Shown in pieces: positions 11,586 through 22,900 of a stretch of 64,000 nt of DNA. Positions within the stretch are counted from its first letter, which is position 1, and every line of letters begins with the position of its first letter. The stretch is taken from NCBI RefSeq assembly GCF_963678635.1, contig NC_087067.1, positions 50,276,233-50,340,232 of the forward strand, written 5' to 3'. This DNA comes from Symsagittifera roscoffensis (Eukaryota; Xenacoelomorpha; Acoela; Convolutidae). The notes beneath the pieces are model-generated. The model was not told where the DNA came from, did no database searches, and saw only the letters and a program-made list of their open reading frames with translations. Both the position numbers and the translations under genes were made by a program.

Positions 11586-13033
11586 GAGTAAATTTAAGTT
11601 CTCAGTGTGCTATTGCTTAGTACCTTTTTGAAGATCACAATTGAACTTTAATTTTTTAATTTTCAATCTGGCTCGAAAACCATTTCAAATTGAATTTAGT
11701 CACGCAAAACTAAGTTAATTAACAAAAAAAATTTTGAGAAATAATAAGCTGGAAAATAAACGCATATTAAAGTGTAAAGTTCCTCTTTATCGTGTTGCTT
11801 GTGTTGTTGAAATAATTTGCTAGATAATTCCCCGTAAACAAATGAACTTTGCCTCATTTTGGTTAATCAGCCACACTTCTGTCAAAACCATAGTAACAGT
11901 TTCTAAGCTGTCAACGAAAATTCTGTTCAACTTCGAACCCATTTTTTGAAAAAGTTTTCAATTGATGTCAAAAAATGTTTCATTTATACTCACTGGAAAT
12001 GATAATATGCGCCAGAAACTGTGTAAAAAGGTGCAACTGGTGCAATCAAAAATATGAATCAAAGTGAATCAGCTTATCCCTGGCTTTTAATTTTCATCCT
12101 CATAAGACTTGGTGGATCTAATATTTATTTGATTCTCGGTATATTTCACAGATTGTTGGTACAGATTTCATTTCAATGAATTTTTGACCTGGGTTCAATT
12201 GAAATTTTAAAAACTCAAGTAAATTTAGGTTTAAAGTAGGTTTAATGAGATCAATATGGTCAATATGAGTGAGTTATGAGTTTCTTATAGTTTCAACGAC
12301 TTGAGTCGCATATAATTGAGAATAAAGGCTGCAAAATAGATCAAAGACAAAATGAAACCGTTAGTAAAGATATTCTCGAGAGCGAGAACATTTCAGCGTT
12401 TCAGATCTAAAACAAGTGAAATTTTGAAAATGTATTCACATCAGTAAGTTTCACTAAGGTGACGTACAAACTGAGTATATACCAATTGGGGACTTTTTGG
12501 GTGAACAAAATTCGCACTCACATTGATTTATATTGCATGAAAAAAAAATCAGGGATGATTTATAATTGAAATATTGATAGATTTTTTGCGAGGAAGTGGG
12601 GGAAATTCAAAATTTTTCCAAGTAATTTGAAATGTTTTAAAGGAACCAGTTTAAAACTAGTATTAATATCTAATTATATATTTGATAAAACTATCTCTGT
12701 AAAATATTTCTAACAAACCAATCATGATAAATAACTAACTTTTACAATAATTTGTAGCGCTGAAACTATTCATAGTTTCAGAAACGAACAGAATAAATAT
12801 AACTTAGCAAACAGTTGTTTTTCTCCAGAATAGTTCCTGATATCTTATCTCGCAAACACCCATAGACACTACTAGATCTATTGAGACTAGAAGATATAAG
12901 AGTAAGATTAAGATTGGTATTAGACAAAAAAAGTTGCACGAACCTATCTGGCCGAAACTAAGATAGCGTGACGAACAGACGGTGTACTTCTACTGAAATT
13001 ACTCTACGAGTGATCCATACCGCTCATAAATTC
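11586..13033. other. intergenic, nothing recognised
   Basis: AT-rich sequence without recognisable coding frame, splice pattern or family repeat. Confidence 0.5.
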
Positions 13034-13340
13034 ATTAGGCACTACAGAATCATTATGTATAATCACAATAGTAATTAAATGTTTTGATTTATCAAAATAA
13101 ATTGCTTTCAAGCTGATAAATTCCAATATTTAATATTAAAAAGTTTTGTAAAATAAGTATTGCCTGCTCACTATTGATCAAAATCTACAGAAACGTTTTT
13201 TTTAAAAAAAGCTCGGCGCAAGGTTTGATGATTTTGATAACAAAGTCAAAGATGCCTTCATAAACAAACATCCAAATTGTAATTTTGCTTGCTTGCTTAA
13301 ATTTTGCTTGACTAAAAATACTCATTGAACTCATTGGGAC

Positions 13341-13818
13341 CAACTCACCGTACTACTATGATAGTGGTCCCTCAAAAAAGCAACTATGATAGACAGGTGC
13401 CGCATGCATTTCGCAAGTTATAACTTTGAAAACTACTTTGTTTATAAACTATTCATTTCAAAAACCTGGCGAAATATGTTGAGTCAGAAACCTTTCAGAT
13501 TAAAAATCGTAAGAACTATAATTTTTATATCAAGAAATATGCTCGCTTCAACTTATTTCACAGTGTAAAATCTTACTTTGTTTGGCTTTTTCTCATCAAA
13601 AATCGATTCTGACAGTTTTTTTCAACTTTCAACTTTAATATGTAGAGAGGGGAGGTTTTACGAAACAAAGAAACTTAAAGTTTGTTTGAAAATATACTGC
13701 GACATCTTTTTGAATGGAGAAATCATTATTGTTAAATATTTCAGAGCCCTATGTGTCTTATTCGCAAGGGAACTGGTTATTTTCAAGGGACCACACTATC
13801 ATATTAGTACCCAACTCA
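13341..13818. mobile_element. ~480-bp element with imperfect 32-bp TIRs
   Basis: The left end 13341-13372 (ACTCACCGTACTACTATGAT...GGTCCCT) matches the inverted right end 13786-13818, apart from a 2-base indel and a few substitutions. The frames inside (13386-13838) resemble no family. A ~45-bp direct repeat at 13034-13080 and 13890-13932 brackets the element. Confidence 0.55.
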
Positions 13819-13863
13819 CAAAACCACACATAAAATAATGGTGGTGTATATTATGAAAAATGT

Positions 13864-13869
13864 TTTATT
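13864..13869 (-). terminator. possible polyadenylation signal for the FZ-CRD gene
   Basis: AATAAA on the minus strand, about 90 bases past the stop codon at 13958. Confidence 0.4.
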
Positions 13870-13957
13870 GGATGTTTTTTTTGAAATGTTTAAGGCACTA
13901 TAGAATCGTTAGATAGCAATCAAAATAGTAATGGGACCAACAGCCGAAACTAGTCTT

Positions 13958-14491
13958 TTAGTTGAAACTAGGAGGCACACATAGGAAATTTGAATCTCTA
14001 GGTCGTGGATAATCATTACAGTTTTCCAGATATGCTTTGCATTCAGTTATCTGAAACGCCCCCGGAGTGATTACTCGCCTCAATTCCAAGCATAAGCTTC
14101 GGCATGGTGGCGCAACTTGTACCATTGGTTGATCGTTGACTCCTTTAGGGTAATCTGTTACATCTATACATGCTGGATATAAGACCGCACAGGCTAACCT
14201 CCTCGAGTTTAAGTTAATATCATTATAACGCAAGCAATCCAACTGGAAATGAACGAAAAAGTTGTAGAATTGTTGATGGTGAAAGGTATCTTGAGTTTCA
14301 TTGCCAAACAAATCCCAACCGAAATAATTTGGCCAGTAATAACCACACGTTGTTTCTGCCCTAAAATCCATGTGAAATTTTTTACATTGGCCGGGAATAG
14401 GTTTTTCTGTAACTGTGAAGTTCAAGGTCAAGGCATCCGTGTTTATAACAACATTGATCAAACACAAAGCCATGAAAGTGCGAAAATTCAT
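13958..14491 (-). CDS. secreted Frizzled-type cysteine-rich domain protein
   Basis: This is a single open frame of 177 residues from ATG at 14491. Residues 1-20 form a signal peptide. The rest is one FZ/CRD fold with exactly ten cysteines after the signal: C36, C49, C86, C101, C108, C130, C134, C151, C158 and C171. The C4-x6-C5 and C6-x3-C7 spacings and the PPCRSLC motif are diagnostic of FZ domains, which bind Wnt lipids or act in related receptors. There is no membrane segment and no netrin-like domain. The product would be a soluble CRD, like a very short sFRP, perhaps a Wnt antagonist (inferred). C1-C2 spacing (12) is longer than the usual 7. N-glycosylation sites NFT and NET are present. 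Whether this is the entire gene or an exon of a longer one is unproven; a stop and an AATAAA follow. Confidence 0.75.
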   Translation of the reverse strand: MNFRTFMALCLINVVINTDALTLNFTVTEKPIPGQCKKFHMDFRAETTCGYYWPNYFGWDLFGNETQDTFHHQQFYNFFVHFQLDCLRYNDINLNSRRLACAVLYPACIDVTDYPKGVNDQPMVQVAPPCRSLCLELRRVITPGAFQITECKAYLENCNDYPRPRDSNFLCVPPSFN

Positions 14492-15198
14492 TGAGCTGGC
14501 TACTTTCGCTGACCTCGGAAAAGATGATTATGATGGAAAATTTTAGATACGGTTTTTCAGTAACAAGGTTGCAGTACAGTTTAATTCAATATTGGCAGAA
14601 GTTGAGAAACAACTTTCTTCAACAGGCAAAATAGTTTAGACGAACGGCACCTTTTGTCTGTGTATTTATCTGATAACACATCAAAAGTGTTCTAGACAAT
14701 TGATGATAAAACGCTGTCGGTAGGTTATGCTTTTTATCTTGATTTTGATCCGAGCCATTTTGTCTCAGTTTGAAAAGATTACTGGGTGGGCACTTGTATT
14801 TCGACGCTTCCTAATAATTGCAGCTAACGCGTTGAGCATCATCGAAAAATAAGATTATTGTTTTTAAATGTCTAGCTTTCTTAGATATATTTCGTGAGTC
14901 TAACAGAACTAAATGTCTTATAAGAATATTGCGAAAGTTTGTTCTAGCTAATGCATTTATCTCGTAGGAGTTTTTAGCTCTCTTTTAAAGTTTCCATGCA
15001 CACTTCCATGAACTTAAGGATTAAAAAACTGATTTAGTGTTGTCAATTGTCAGTAAAACTTTGCAAGCTAAACGAATTAACAATCATAAACATTCTGTTT
15101 CTTTTACCTCAAATTGTCATATCCCGCATGAAGCCATCTTTATACGTTAGACTGCTATGGAAACTAAAAAATTGCAAGTACGTCTTAACAAAGAAAAA
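14492..15198. other. intergenic, nothing recognised
   Basis: AT-rich. It would contain the promoter of the FZ-CRD gene, but no clear TATA or other motif was identified. Confidence 0.5.
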
Positions 15199-15742
15199 AA
15201 AACTGCTCATATCAAAGTGAAGCCCTGATTGCTTCGACTGCCTTTTAAGGTCTATGAACCAGTATAAACATGAAAAACTTAAATGTAAAAAAAAGAAAAT
15301 AAAATGAAAAAAATTATGTAAAAAAAATTGAGATTTTTTTGTGAAAAACTCCCCCCCCCCACCACACGCCATATAAAGTACAAAAAGACATATAAGGTAC
15401 GCTGCTAGTAACAAATCAATTATAGCATATAAGCTTCCTTCAACCAAATTGGAACAATTTCTACGACGGATTAAACCTCCGCTTACGCGTTAAAAGCGCG
15501 AAATATATCGCGCGTTGATTGTCCCAAATTGGCCAAAACGGCAATCTTTAAACAAGCAATACTTTACAAAAAAATGATCACAGGTGAAATATCTTTTCAA
15601 GTGTAAGCTCAAGACAACAATAGCTTTCGAATGACATTAAAAATCCGTTAAAAATGGCTAGTTAAAAAGTCGAAAATTGTCTGAAAAAAACCCACCCCGA
15701 GCACAAATATTCCGTTACTTTCGTTGCGAAAGTCGGAACAAT
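15199..15742 (-). mobile_element. repeat family R1 copy
   Basis: A full-length minus-strand copy. The tail (AACTGCTCATATCA...AAGCCCTGA) is degraded, but the inner palindromic block with CGCGCG and TTACGCGTTA (about 15485-15520) and the start TTGTTCCGACTTTCG (15742 end) are intact. Confidence 0.85.
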
Positions 15743-16555
15743 AATAACTCTGCTCAAAAAACTAGATTTTTTGCTAAAAATCATTTGTTATTTGTTTATC
15801 ATTTTTCAAAGACAACTTTTGTCAAATATGCTTACACTGATGCGTTTTCAGGCCAATTTTCTGTCAATACAATTTTGAGTCACCGGGTTTGATATTCGCG
15901 TGGCCGAGTACAGGCCAAAAAAGCAAGATCAGAGCTCTAAACCAATTAAGAAAATTAAAATAATTGTGCCAAAAAAAACACCTTCCATGGCTCTGCACAG
16001 AAAAAAAAATACATCTCAAATCTCTAGAACCAAACTCCGATCCAATTTGACTGACCTAAAACAGAATAATTTGTGTCAATAACGTATTTGTATCTTTTTG
16101 TGAAATATTTCACTCTCTTTTCACTGGAAAACGTAATTATCACCAACGTGCATTCAAAAACCAAATCAAAGTGTATCACTTTTAATCTATGCTTGTTTTT
16201 AGTTTTCAGCCCCATAAAACTGGCGGTGTTTTTGTTAAAATTATTTCCGGCTTGGCGCCATTGCACAAATTTTGTTTTGAAAAAGAATTTTAGTTCATTT
16301 TAATGTTTTGTAAATTTCAAAGCGCATTTCGAGTAATACAAAGCGCATTTCGAAATGATTTAAATGACATTAATATGAACCCACACTTAAACTCTTACAA
16401 TTTTTTTGTGACAATACTTAAAATTCAAAAAAAAACTTGGCAAAAAACCTGAATCTCAGATCCTTCCCGTTTATTTGTGATTTGATCGGCACAGCAAGCT
16501 GGCCAGATACACCAGTTTGCGACAAAAAAAAAACAACTTATGGGATTCCATATTA
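15743..16555. other. intergenic, nothing recognised
   Basis: AT-rich. The short frames show no family resemblance. Confidence 0.5.
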
Positions 16556-17092
16556 TTGTTCCGACTTTCGATACGACGGAATATTTGTACTCGGGGTGGG
16601 TTTTTTTTCTTCAGACAAATTTCGACTTTTTAACTAGCCATTTTTGACGGAATTTTTAAAAATCATTCGAAAACGATTGTTGTCCCGAACTTAAATTTGA
16701 AAAGATATTTCACCTGTGATCGTTTTTCGTAAAGTTATGAGGGTTTAAAGATTGCCATTTTGGACATTTTGACCAATTTGGGACAATTAACGCGCGATAT
16801 AATTCGCGCTATTAACGCGTAAGCGGAGATTTAATCCGTCTTATAAATCGTTCCAAGTGGTTGAACGAAGCTTATCTGCCATAATTGATTTGTTACAAGG
16901 AACGAAATCTATCTTTTTGTACTTTATTTGGCGTGTGGGGGGATGATTTTCATAAAAAATTTCAAATTTTGGCGAAAAAAAATTTTCATTTTATTTTATT
17001 TCATTTAATTTTTTATGTTATTACTGCTGCTCCATAAACCTTAAAAGGCAGTCGGAACATTCAGGGCTTCGCCCTGATACGAGCAGTCTTGT
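16556..17092 (+). mobile_element. repeat family R1 copy (best-preserved, 537 bp)
   Basis: It starts TTGTTCCGACTTTCGATACG, then GTACTCGGGGTGGG. A central inverted-repeat block with AACGCGCGATATAATTCGCG lies about 16790. It ends with the CAGGGCTTCGCCCTG hairpin, ATACGAGCAG and TCTTGT. It encodes no protein. The copy serves as reference for the other six. Confidence 0.9.
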
Positions 17093-17336
17093 ATTAGTTT
17101 AAAATCAATGTTTACATATCTTTCGAAAGATCAATTGAAGAAATGATTGGAAAAGGGCGTTTTTTCCTGTGAATTTCTTCCTGTGGTTTTTCTGATACAG
17201 CTGTGGCTCCAACAAATTCTGCTGTCCAGCTACTGCCAAATTTTCCGGTTTCGACAGCTGTTTCCAAATGTTAACCTTGTGTGCGTTTTGCATTGCATTT
17301 TAATGTACTTCGAAGTCAGGTCAGGTCGTCTAGGAT

Positions 17337-17773
17337 ATCAGATGCAGGGGCGGATTTAGGGGGGGGGGGGGGCGGACGCCCCTTCCTCAGGGATTCGACC
17401 CCTTGCTGACCCAAAGGGTCCCCCCTTTGGTTCTTTTTAAGAAATCCATTTTTTGCCGACCGACCCTAAAAATTTTCTAAAGGCACCTTTGGCGCCAATA
17501 TATTAACTTTGAGGGGGAGCGCGCGCCAAAAAACGCGATTTTTTTTTGTCAAAATTTTTCAAAAGTGCCTAAAAACGGCTTTTTTGACCCGTTTATTCAA
17601 AAATTTGCCTGCGGCGCAGAAAATTTGGCGAAAAACAGGGACCTTTTAGTGCTTTAGAAGAGCTCGGAAAATCAATTTGGTCGACCTAAAAAAAAAAGGT
17701 CGTCAAAATTTTCAAAAAATTTTTGAAAATCCGCCCCCCTCGAAAAAATCCTAGATCCTCCCCTGATCAGATG
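17337..17773 (+). mobile_element. hAT-type MITE with 8-bp target duplication
   Basis: The 421-bp element (17345-17765) starts CAGGGGCGGATTTAGG and ends with the inverse CCTAGATCCTCCCCTG. It is flanked by a perfect 8-bp direct repeat ATCAGATG (17337-17344 and 17766-17773). CAGGG termini and 8-bp duplications define hAT elements. The interior is non-coding, G/C-tract rich and partly self-complementary. Confidence 0.9.
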
Positions 17774-18677
17774 ACAACTTCTTTCGTTTAAATTGAAATT
17801 TGTAAAATTCGTTAAAAACTTTGATTACATCAGTTTTGAGCACTAATTTTGCGGAAGAATGCATGAGTAGTGATTTAACATGGTTTAGTTAATCAAAATT
17901 TCTAATTAAAATCTGGGTAAGCATGAATGGCGAGAAATTTATAAATTTACTAAAACGTGTTTTTTTTGTCTTTGAACATATTTTTTGCAGTGATTAGTTA
18001 GGTCAAAAATTAAGTGCGAATTCGAAAACAACTGGCTACATTTGATTGATCTTCTTTAGAGACATTTCATAGAATAAAATTTGCCCTATTTTAAAGAATT
18101 ACTTAGTCAGAATTGAATATATTTGATACTTGAATTTATAATAGAGATATTCTAAAATAAACATCTGATATGGATTTGATATGTCTACATTAACAAAGTG
18201 TTCAACTGAATGCGATAATGTTTTTTATTCTAGACGTTCTAGATGTGATTCGCTCGTCGCTTGAGTTTTCATTCGTCTACTGATGTCGCCACAGACAGGT
18301 CCTGAAACAAGACAGTGTTATATATTTTTTTAATTTCCGACCCTATTTTTAAACAAGAGGTCTGTGGTTCGAAGCCCTCTAGGAAACGTGCTCGTTATTG
18401 GAATATCGTGCAATTTTCTCACTTGACTTTATCAAGAGCGGAATAGCGGTTCTCTGTGAAGACCAGATAAGTTCGTATAATGGTGCTTTTAGTCTCATAA
18501 GTCTTTTAGTCTTTTAGTCTGTATTTTGCAAACTCAAGCCATAAAAGGCCAAAAAACGAATTAAAAAAAAGACAACGCAAAACTGAGTATTGAAAAAATC
18601 AAGCCTTGAAGCTGTAAAACACAGCTGGGGAAATTACAAGATTCGATCCCCCAGTCTGCGGGTAGTACTAATTAGTA
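17774..18677. other. SPEF2 3' flank; little recognised
   Basis: AT-rich. A minus-strand AATAAA lies at 18224-18229, about 450 bases past the possible SPEF2 stop, and would fit a 3' UTR. A B-box-like GGTTCGAAGCC lies near 18367. Confidence 0.4.
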
Positions 18678-19961
18678 TTAATTAGTAATAATTTGTGGAC
18701 TAACTGGGAACTTGTAGGTGTAGCATGCCGCAATGATGTCCTGAATGTGAGGATGTTGAGAGAGTGCAGTGAACTTCACAGGTCCCCCCATCTGTTCAAC
18801 CCCTCCCCCTCCTCCCCCCAACTCGGCCCAAATCTCCTCCAACTTCTTCACCGAAATCAGATCCTCCTCTTCCGCGTCAGCGCCAGCCGCGAACCTACAA
18901 AAGTCATCAGATAGAAAAATGTTAGCTCTTTTTAACAACTACCCCCCATGATAACTGGTAACGACTAGCCACCCCAAAAGAAATAATTCAACGGCTAAAA
19001 GCGTATGTGAATTTTGTACCTAGTAACGAAATTACCCCCTCCCTTTTGCAAAAGTGGGGAATAGTTAAAGATATCAAAAATGTTTAAACTCAATGATTTT
19101 TGTTAATTCAATTTGAAAATGTTAAAACTTGGCGAGTTGAAAAATATACGATAAGACCCTTTAGACAAATTATTCCATTGTAGTGAGAAGTCACCAATAA
19201 AAAAAACAGTTAGTAATAATAGTACTTTTTTTTCTCAAAACCGATTTTCGCAAAGAGTACTGTTAGTACTGAAACTTGTACGTATGAAAAATAAACAAAA
19301 AAGTTTTTCCGTTTGACTTCATTCATGGATTAGCATGGCTCATGATAATTGTCCATAGAGGTCAATGCTAGCAGTTCTTATATCAATATAGATGGAAACA
19401 AAATGCAGTAATTTTGCTACAAATGATTTCAGAACAAGCCAGTACAAAAAGGAAGTAAATACATTGGAACCTAAGCTATTGTGTCATTATTTGTCAAGCG
19501 CCAGCGAACTTACTTAAAGACATCGGCGAAATTTTTTTCCTTCAAAGAAAAAATATTTCATCAAAAATTGCGATCTTTTTTAAACCACTGGTCCTTACCA
19601 CCATTATCATGAAAAGAGTTCGAAGACTGCCATTTTCAATTAGTTAGATAATTCTCATCTCTTTGAGTATATGTTCTAAATGACACGAACCGATTGGAAT
19701 CGCCTTGAGTCGTCTGGCCATGCTGCAACACGAGAAGAAACGACTCGAGGCCAACTTCGGCGTCAATAGCCGAGTCGGGAATATCAATCGGAGGCACGAC
19801 TAGTGTTGCAGTGTTCGGCTGATGCGCTGCAGAGTCGCCTTGACCGGTCTCGGAAGCGCCGGCACCGCTCTGTGCGATGCTGAGTCCCGATTCCATCATG
19901 ACAACCTCGTTTGCGGGAGGTAATTCAGACGTTACAGACACTTCCGACCTCTGAGTAACTA
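18678..19961 (-). CDS. SPEF2: SPEF2 exons 19961-19691 and 18894-18678: C-terminal end
   Basis: Exon 19961-19691 is acidic and polar, ending FLLVLQHGQTTQGDSN. The donor CG|GTTCGT was chosen because it restores phase with the next exon; reading on would stop at 19638. The last exon has LISVKKLEEIWAEL, a run of six Gly, and HPHIQDIIAACYTYKF. It either ends by read-through at TAG 18678-18680 or splices at CCA|GTTAGT (18705) to an exon not found. Confidence 0.6.
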
Positions 19962-22900
19962 CTGGAAAAAATCATAACATTAAAAAAGGCAGTTGATGAA
20001 GAATTTCAGACAAATAAACTCTACAGCGCCCAGACATGTGTTGTTAACTAGCGCAGAAAACACTATAAGCTCAATTGGCATAGCACTAGGGCGTATCTCC
20101 GAAGTAATCATGGGCTCAACCATATTCTTCCCTTGATGATAAATGATTTCATTTTTCAAGAGAATGAGCGATTTATACAAATATCAAACTGATTTTTCGA
20201 CAAAGTTTTGTTGAAATTCACGTCAAAAAACCCCATAAACCCGCCCCGGCGCAGCCGACTATCTAAAGTTCAGAAAGCAAAATAGGTTTTATTTCTAAAC
20301 ACTATCAATGATTTCTTACAATGGAACTGTAATTTACTTTTAAAGATTCTAGGCTCTAATTAGCTTTTGAAAAGAACTACACTCCGATAAGGTTTTACTT
20401 ACTATTTGCTGTTTTAGGCGTTTTGGCGTCAGCTGCAAATAAGGGTTCTTTAAAGAACAGCAAACAGACATTTGGAAAAGCATTAAAAAACTGAGATAAC
20501 AAAAAAACTATGAACTTTTTTAGCTTCTAAAATTTATGAAGCAAAACTACATCACCTCAAAATCTACCAGCCTATAAGAATTTGCTCAATTGCTATATTT
20601 TGTTCTAAACAGATTTCTAAGAGTTTAAATCCATTTTTTAAACTAAAATCTAGAGCTAATTGTAAATTCAATTTATATTTCGAAGAAAACAGAATATTTT
20701 ACTTTTACCTAATACATCAAGACTGAGATACCAAAACTTTTGAAAAAATCAGATCATCAAAAGAAAATTTTCTAAAAAGTTCAACGTTCTCAATGAAATG
20801 TTCAAAAATACTTGTAGCTCAAGGGTAAGACAACCTCATCCGTATCAAAAATGATGAGAAAAATTGGAGAAAAAATTTAATAAAATCTATATTCTTTAAT
20901 TTAATCTACCATAGCTCTGTTTAGTAGTCAAAAACATAGCCAACAGGCAGTTGGAAAACATTCAATTAACGCAAGTAAACAAAAAAAATTGACTTGTTTT
21001 TTTGAAAAATTCTCAACTTTCGAATTAGAAAGAAAAATTTGGATAGCTTTAAAGCTCTTTGAATTCCTAAAACAATTTATGATTGACACTTTTTTGATGC
21101 AATTTACCCAGTTTGAGAAAACTGGATCAATCAGTAACTTTTTATTTCGCTGGGATATCTGAAAATTAAATTCCACTTTCAACACTAGAAGTGGATCACG
21201 ATTTTCGTGACCTGTACACTTTCGTAATTAGAGAGCGCAACTTGCGTAATTTTTAGCAGGTGAAAATGAATTAAACTCAAAGAGTGCATATATACCTAGA
21301 AAATATCCTATATGCATTATGCATCAATATATATGAATGTCTTTCTGTAAAATTTTCAGATTTCCTGAAAAAAAATATCACGACCTATATAAGAGCCTGA
21401 ACTACTAAACTACGTTAAACGACTCCTAACAAGGGAAGAAACTTTGGAATCATTCTGATTAAACAATGGCACGAAGGCTGGAAAAATGGGAAGAAGTACA
21501 TTCGAAATATTCATAATGCATACTTTCAAAGCTAGCAATGCTTCTTTGACAATTAAATTGGATCAGTGGTGAAACATACATACCTCGTAAGAAAAACTAA
21601 TTGGGTCTATTTTTACAATTAATCTTGACTAGAAACTAACGTGGTTCGGTCAGTCGTGGAATGTGAGTCTGCGCCGAAACACTCAACGCTCTAAGGAACC
21701 CCTCGACAGGTTCTGGATCCGAGCTGAAATACAGCAACATCCGTACGTAGTCCAGTGCTACCGGGTCATTGTTGCCGGCTTCTTCTGCTGGGGTTTCTTC
21801 GTCTGCTTCGCCGAAGAGTGCGAAGAAGAAGGCTTTCAGGGCGGCACAACGAGCGAAGGGGAAGGGTTCCTCTGGATCTTCAGGAGTGGGGGCACGGCTG
21901 TCGTCTTTGAACCACAAAGGCACCTGAAAAACTCAAAAGGTCAATTGTGCATCTTAAATATTTATAAACACTTGAGACTGAGTATTGCCATAAGTTTTTT
22001 CAAGTCAAAAGAAGGACTTATCATGCAAACTATACAATGTACTCTTTCGACACAAAGCAACAATTTTTGAACTGTCAAGTATTCAAACAAGAAATATTCC
22101 GGGCTTCTACAAGGGAAACAAGTACTCTAACACAAGAAATTCAACTCACTATGGAGAGACACGGTTGAGCCCTTAACTGAAACTTATTGTTCCGACCATT
22201 TGAAAAACGGGAAGGAATTTTGTATTCGGCTGTGTTATATATATTTTTTGTTCACTCAAAATCAGGTGCCACAAAAAATCATCGGAATGAGTCGGGTGAG
22301 ACATCATATTGAAGCTCTTTCAGTTGTGATTCGAGCGACATACAAAAAATTTTAAAAAAATTTCTCAATGTCAAAAAAGAAACGTTTGAAATTTTTGATT
22401 TTTGGTCCTAATTTTGAGCTATTAAACCGAGCGAGCAGGCTTTTTTTATGCTTAGTTCCAGCCATTTACAATAAGTTATTTGTGCCTAATTTTACTTAGA
22501 AAAATTGTTGTCCAAATTGCTTATGTTTTTTATAACTGTCGAATATGTCTAGTTTTTTGTAAGACCACGCGGAAAAAAAAACAAAAAAAACGACACTAAT
22601 TTGAAAAAAAAATTTTTGTTGTATTTTTAAGACTATACTCGGAACACTCTGTGCTACTTGCACAGTAACCGGCTAGCCTTGTTCTTTTTTAGTTTTCTGA
22701 GGGTCTGTCAATAAAAATCTAGAAACAATCACTCACTCGGTCATAAGTGTCTCTGTCAATGAACCCAGTAGCGCCCTCGTCTTCACTCTTGTAAGCAGTG
22801 AGCAACTCCAGCAGCTGTGTCTGGGTTGGGTGGATCCAGGGTTTACTAAGAGCCAGCAGGAACTTCCTCCAGTCCACGTATTCTGTGTTGGGGGTGACAT

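Noticed and set aside
15109-15447. 112-codon minus-strand ORF
   Set aside because: Largely R1 repeat sequence and poly-A/T runs.
19636-19690. Read-through end of SPEF2 at the stop 19636-19638
   Set aside because: A donor at 19690 gives exact phase with the next GC-rich exon 18894-18705, so read-through is less likely.
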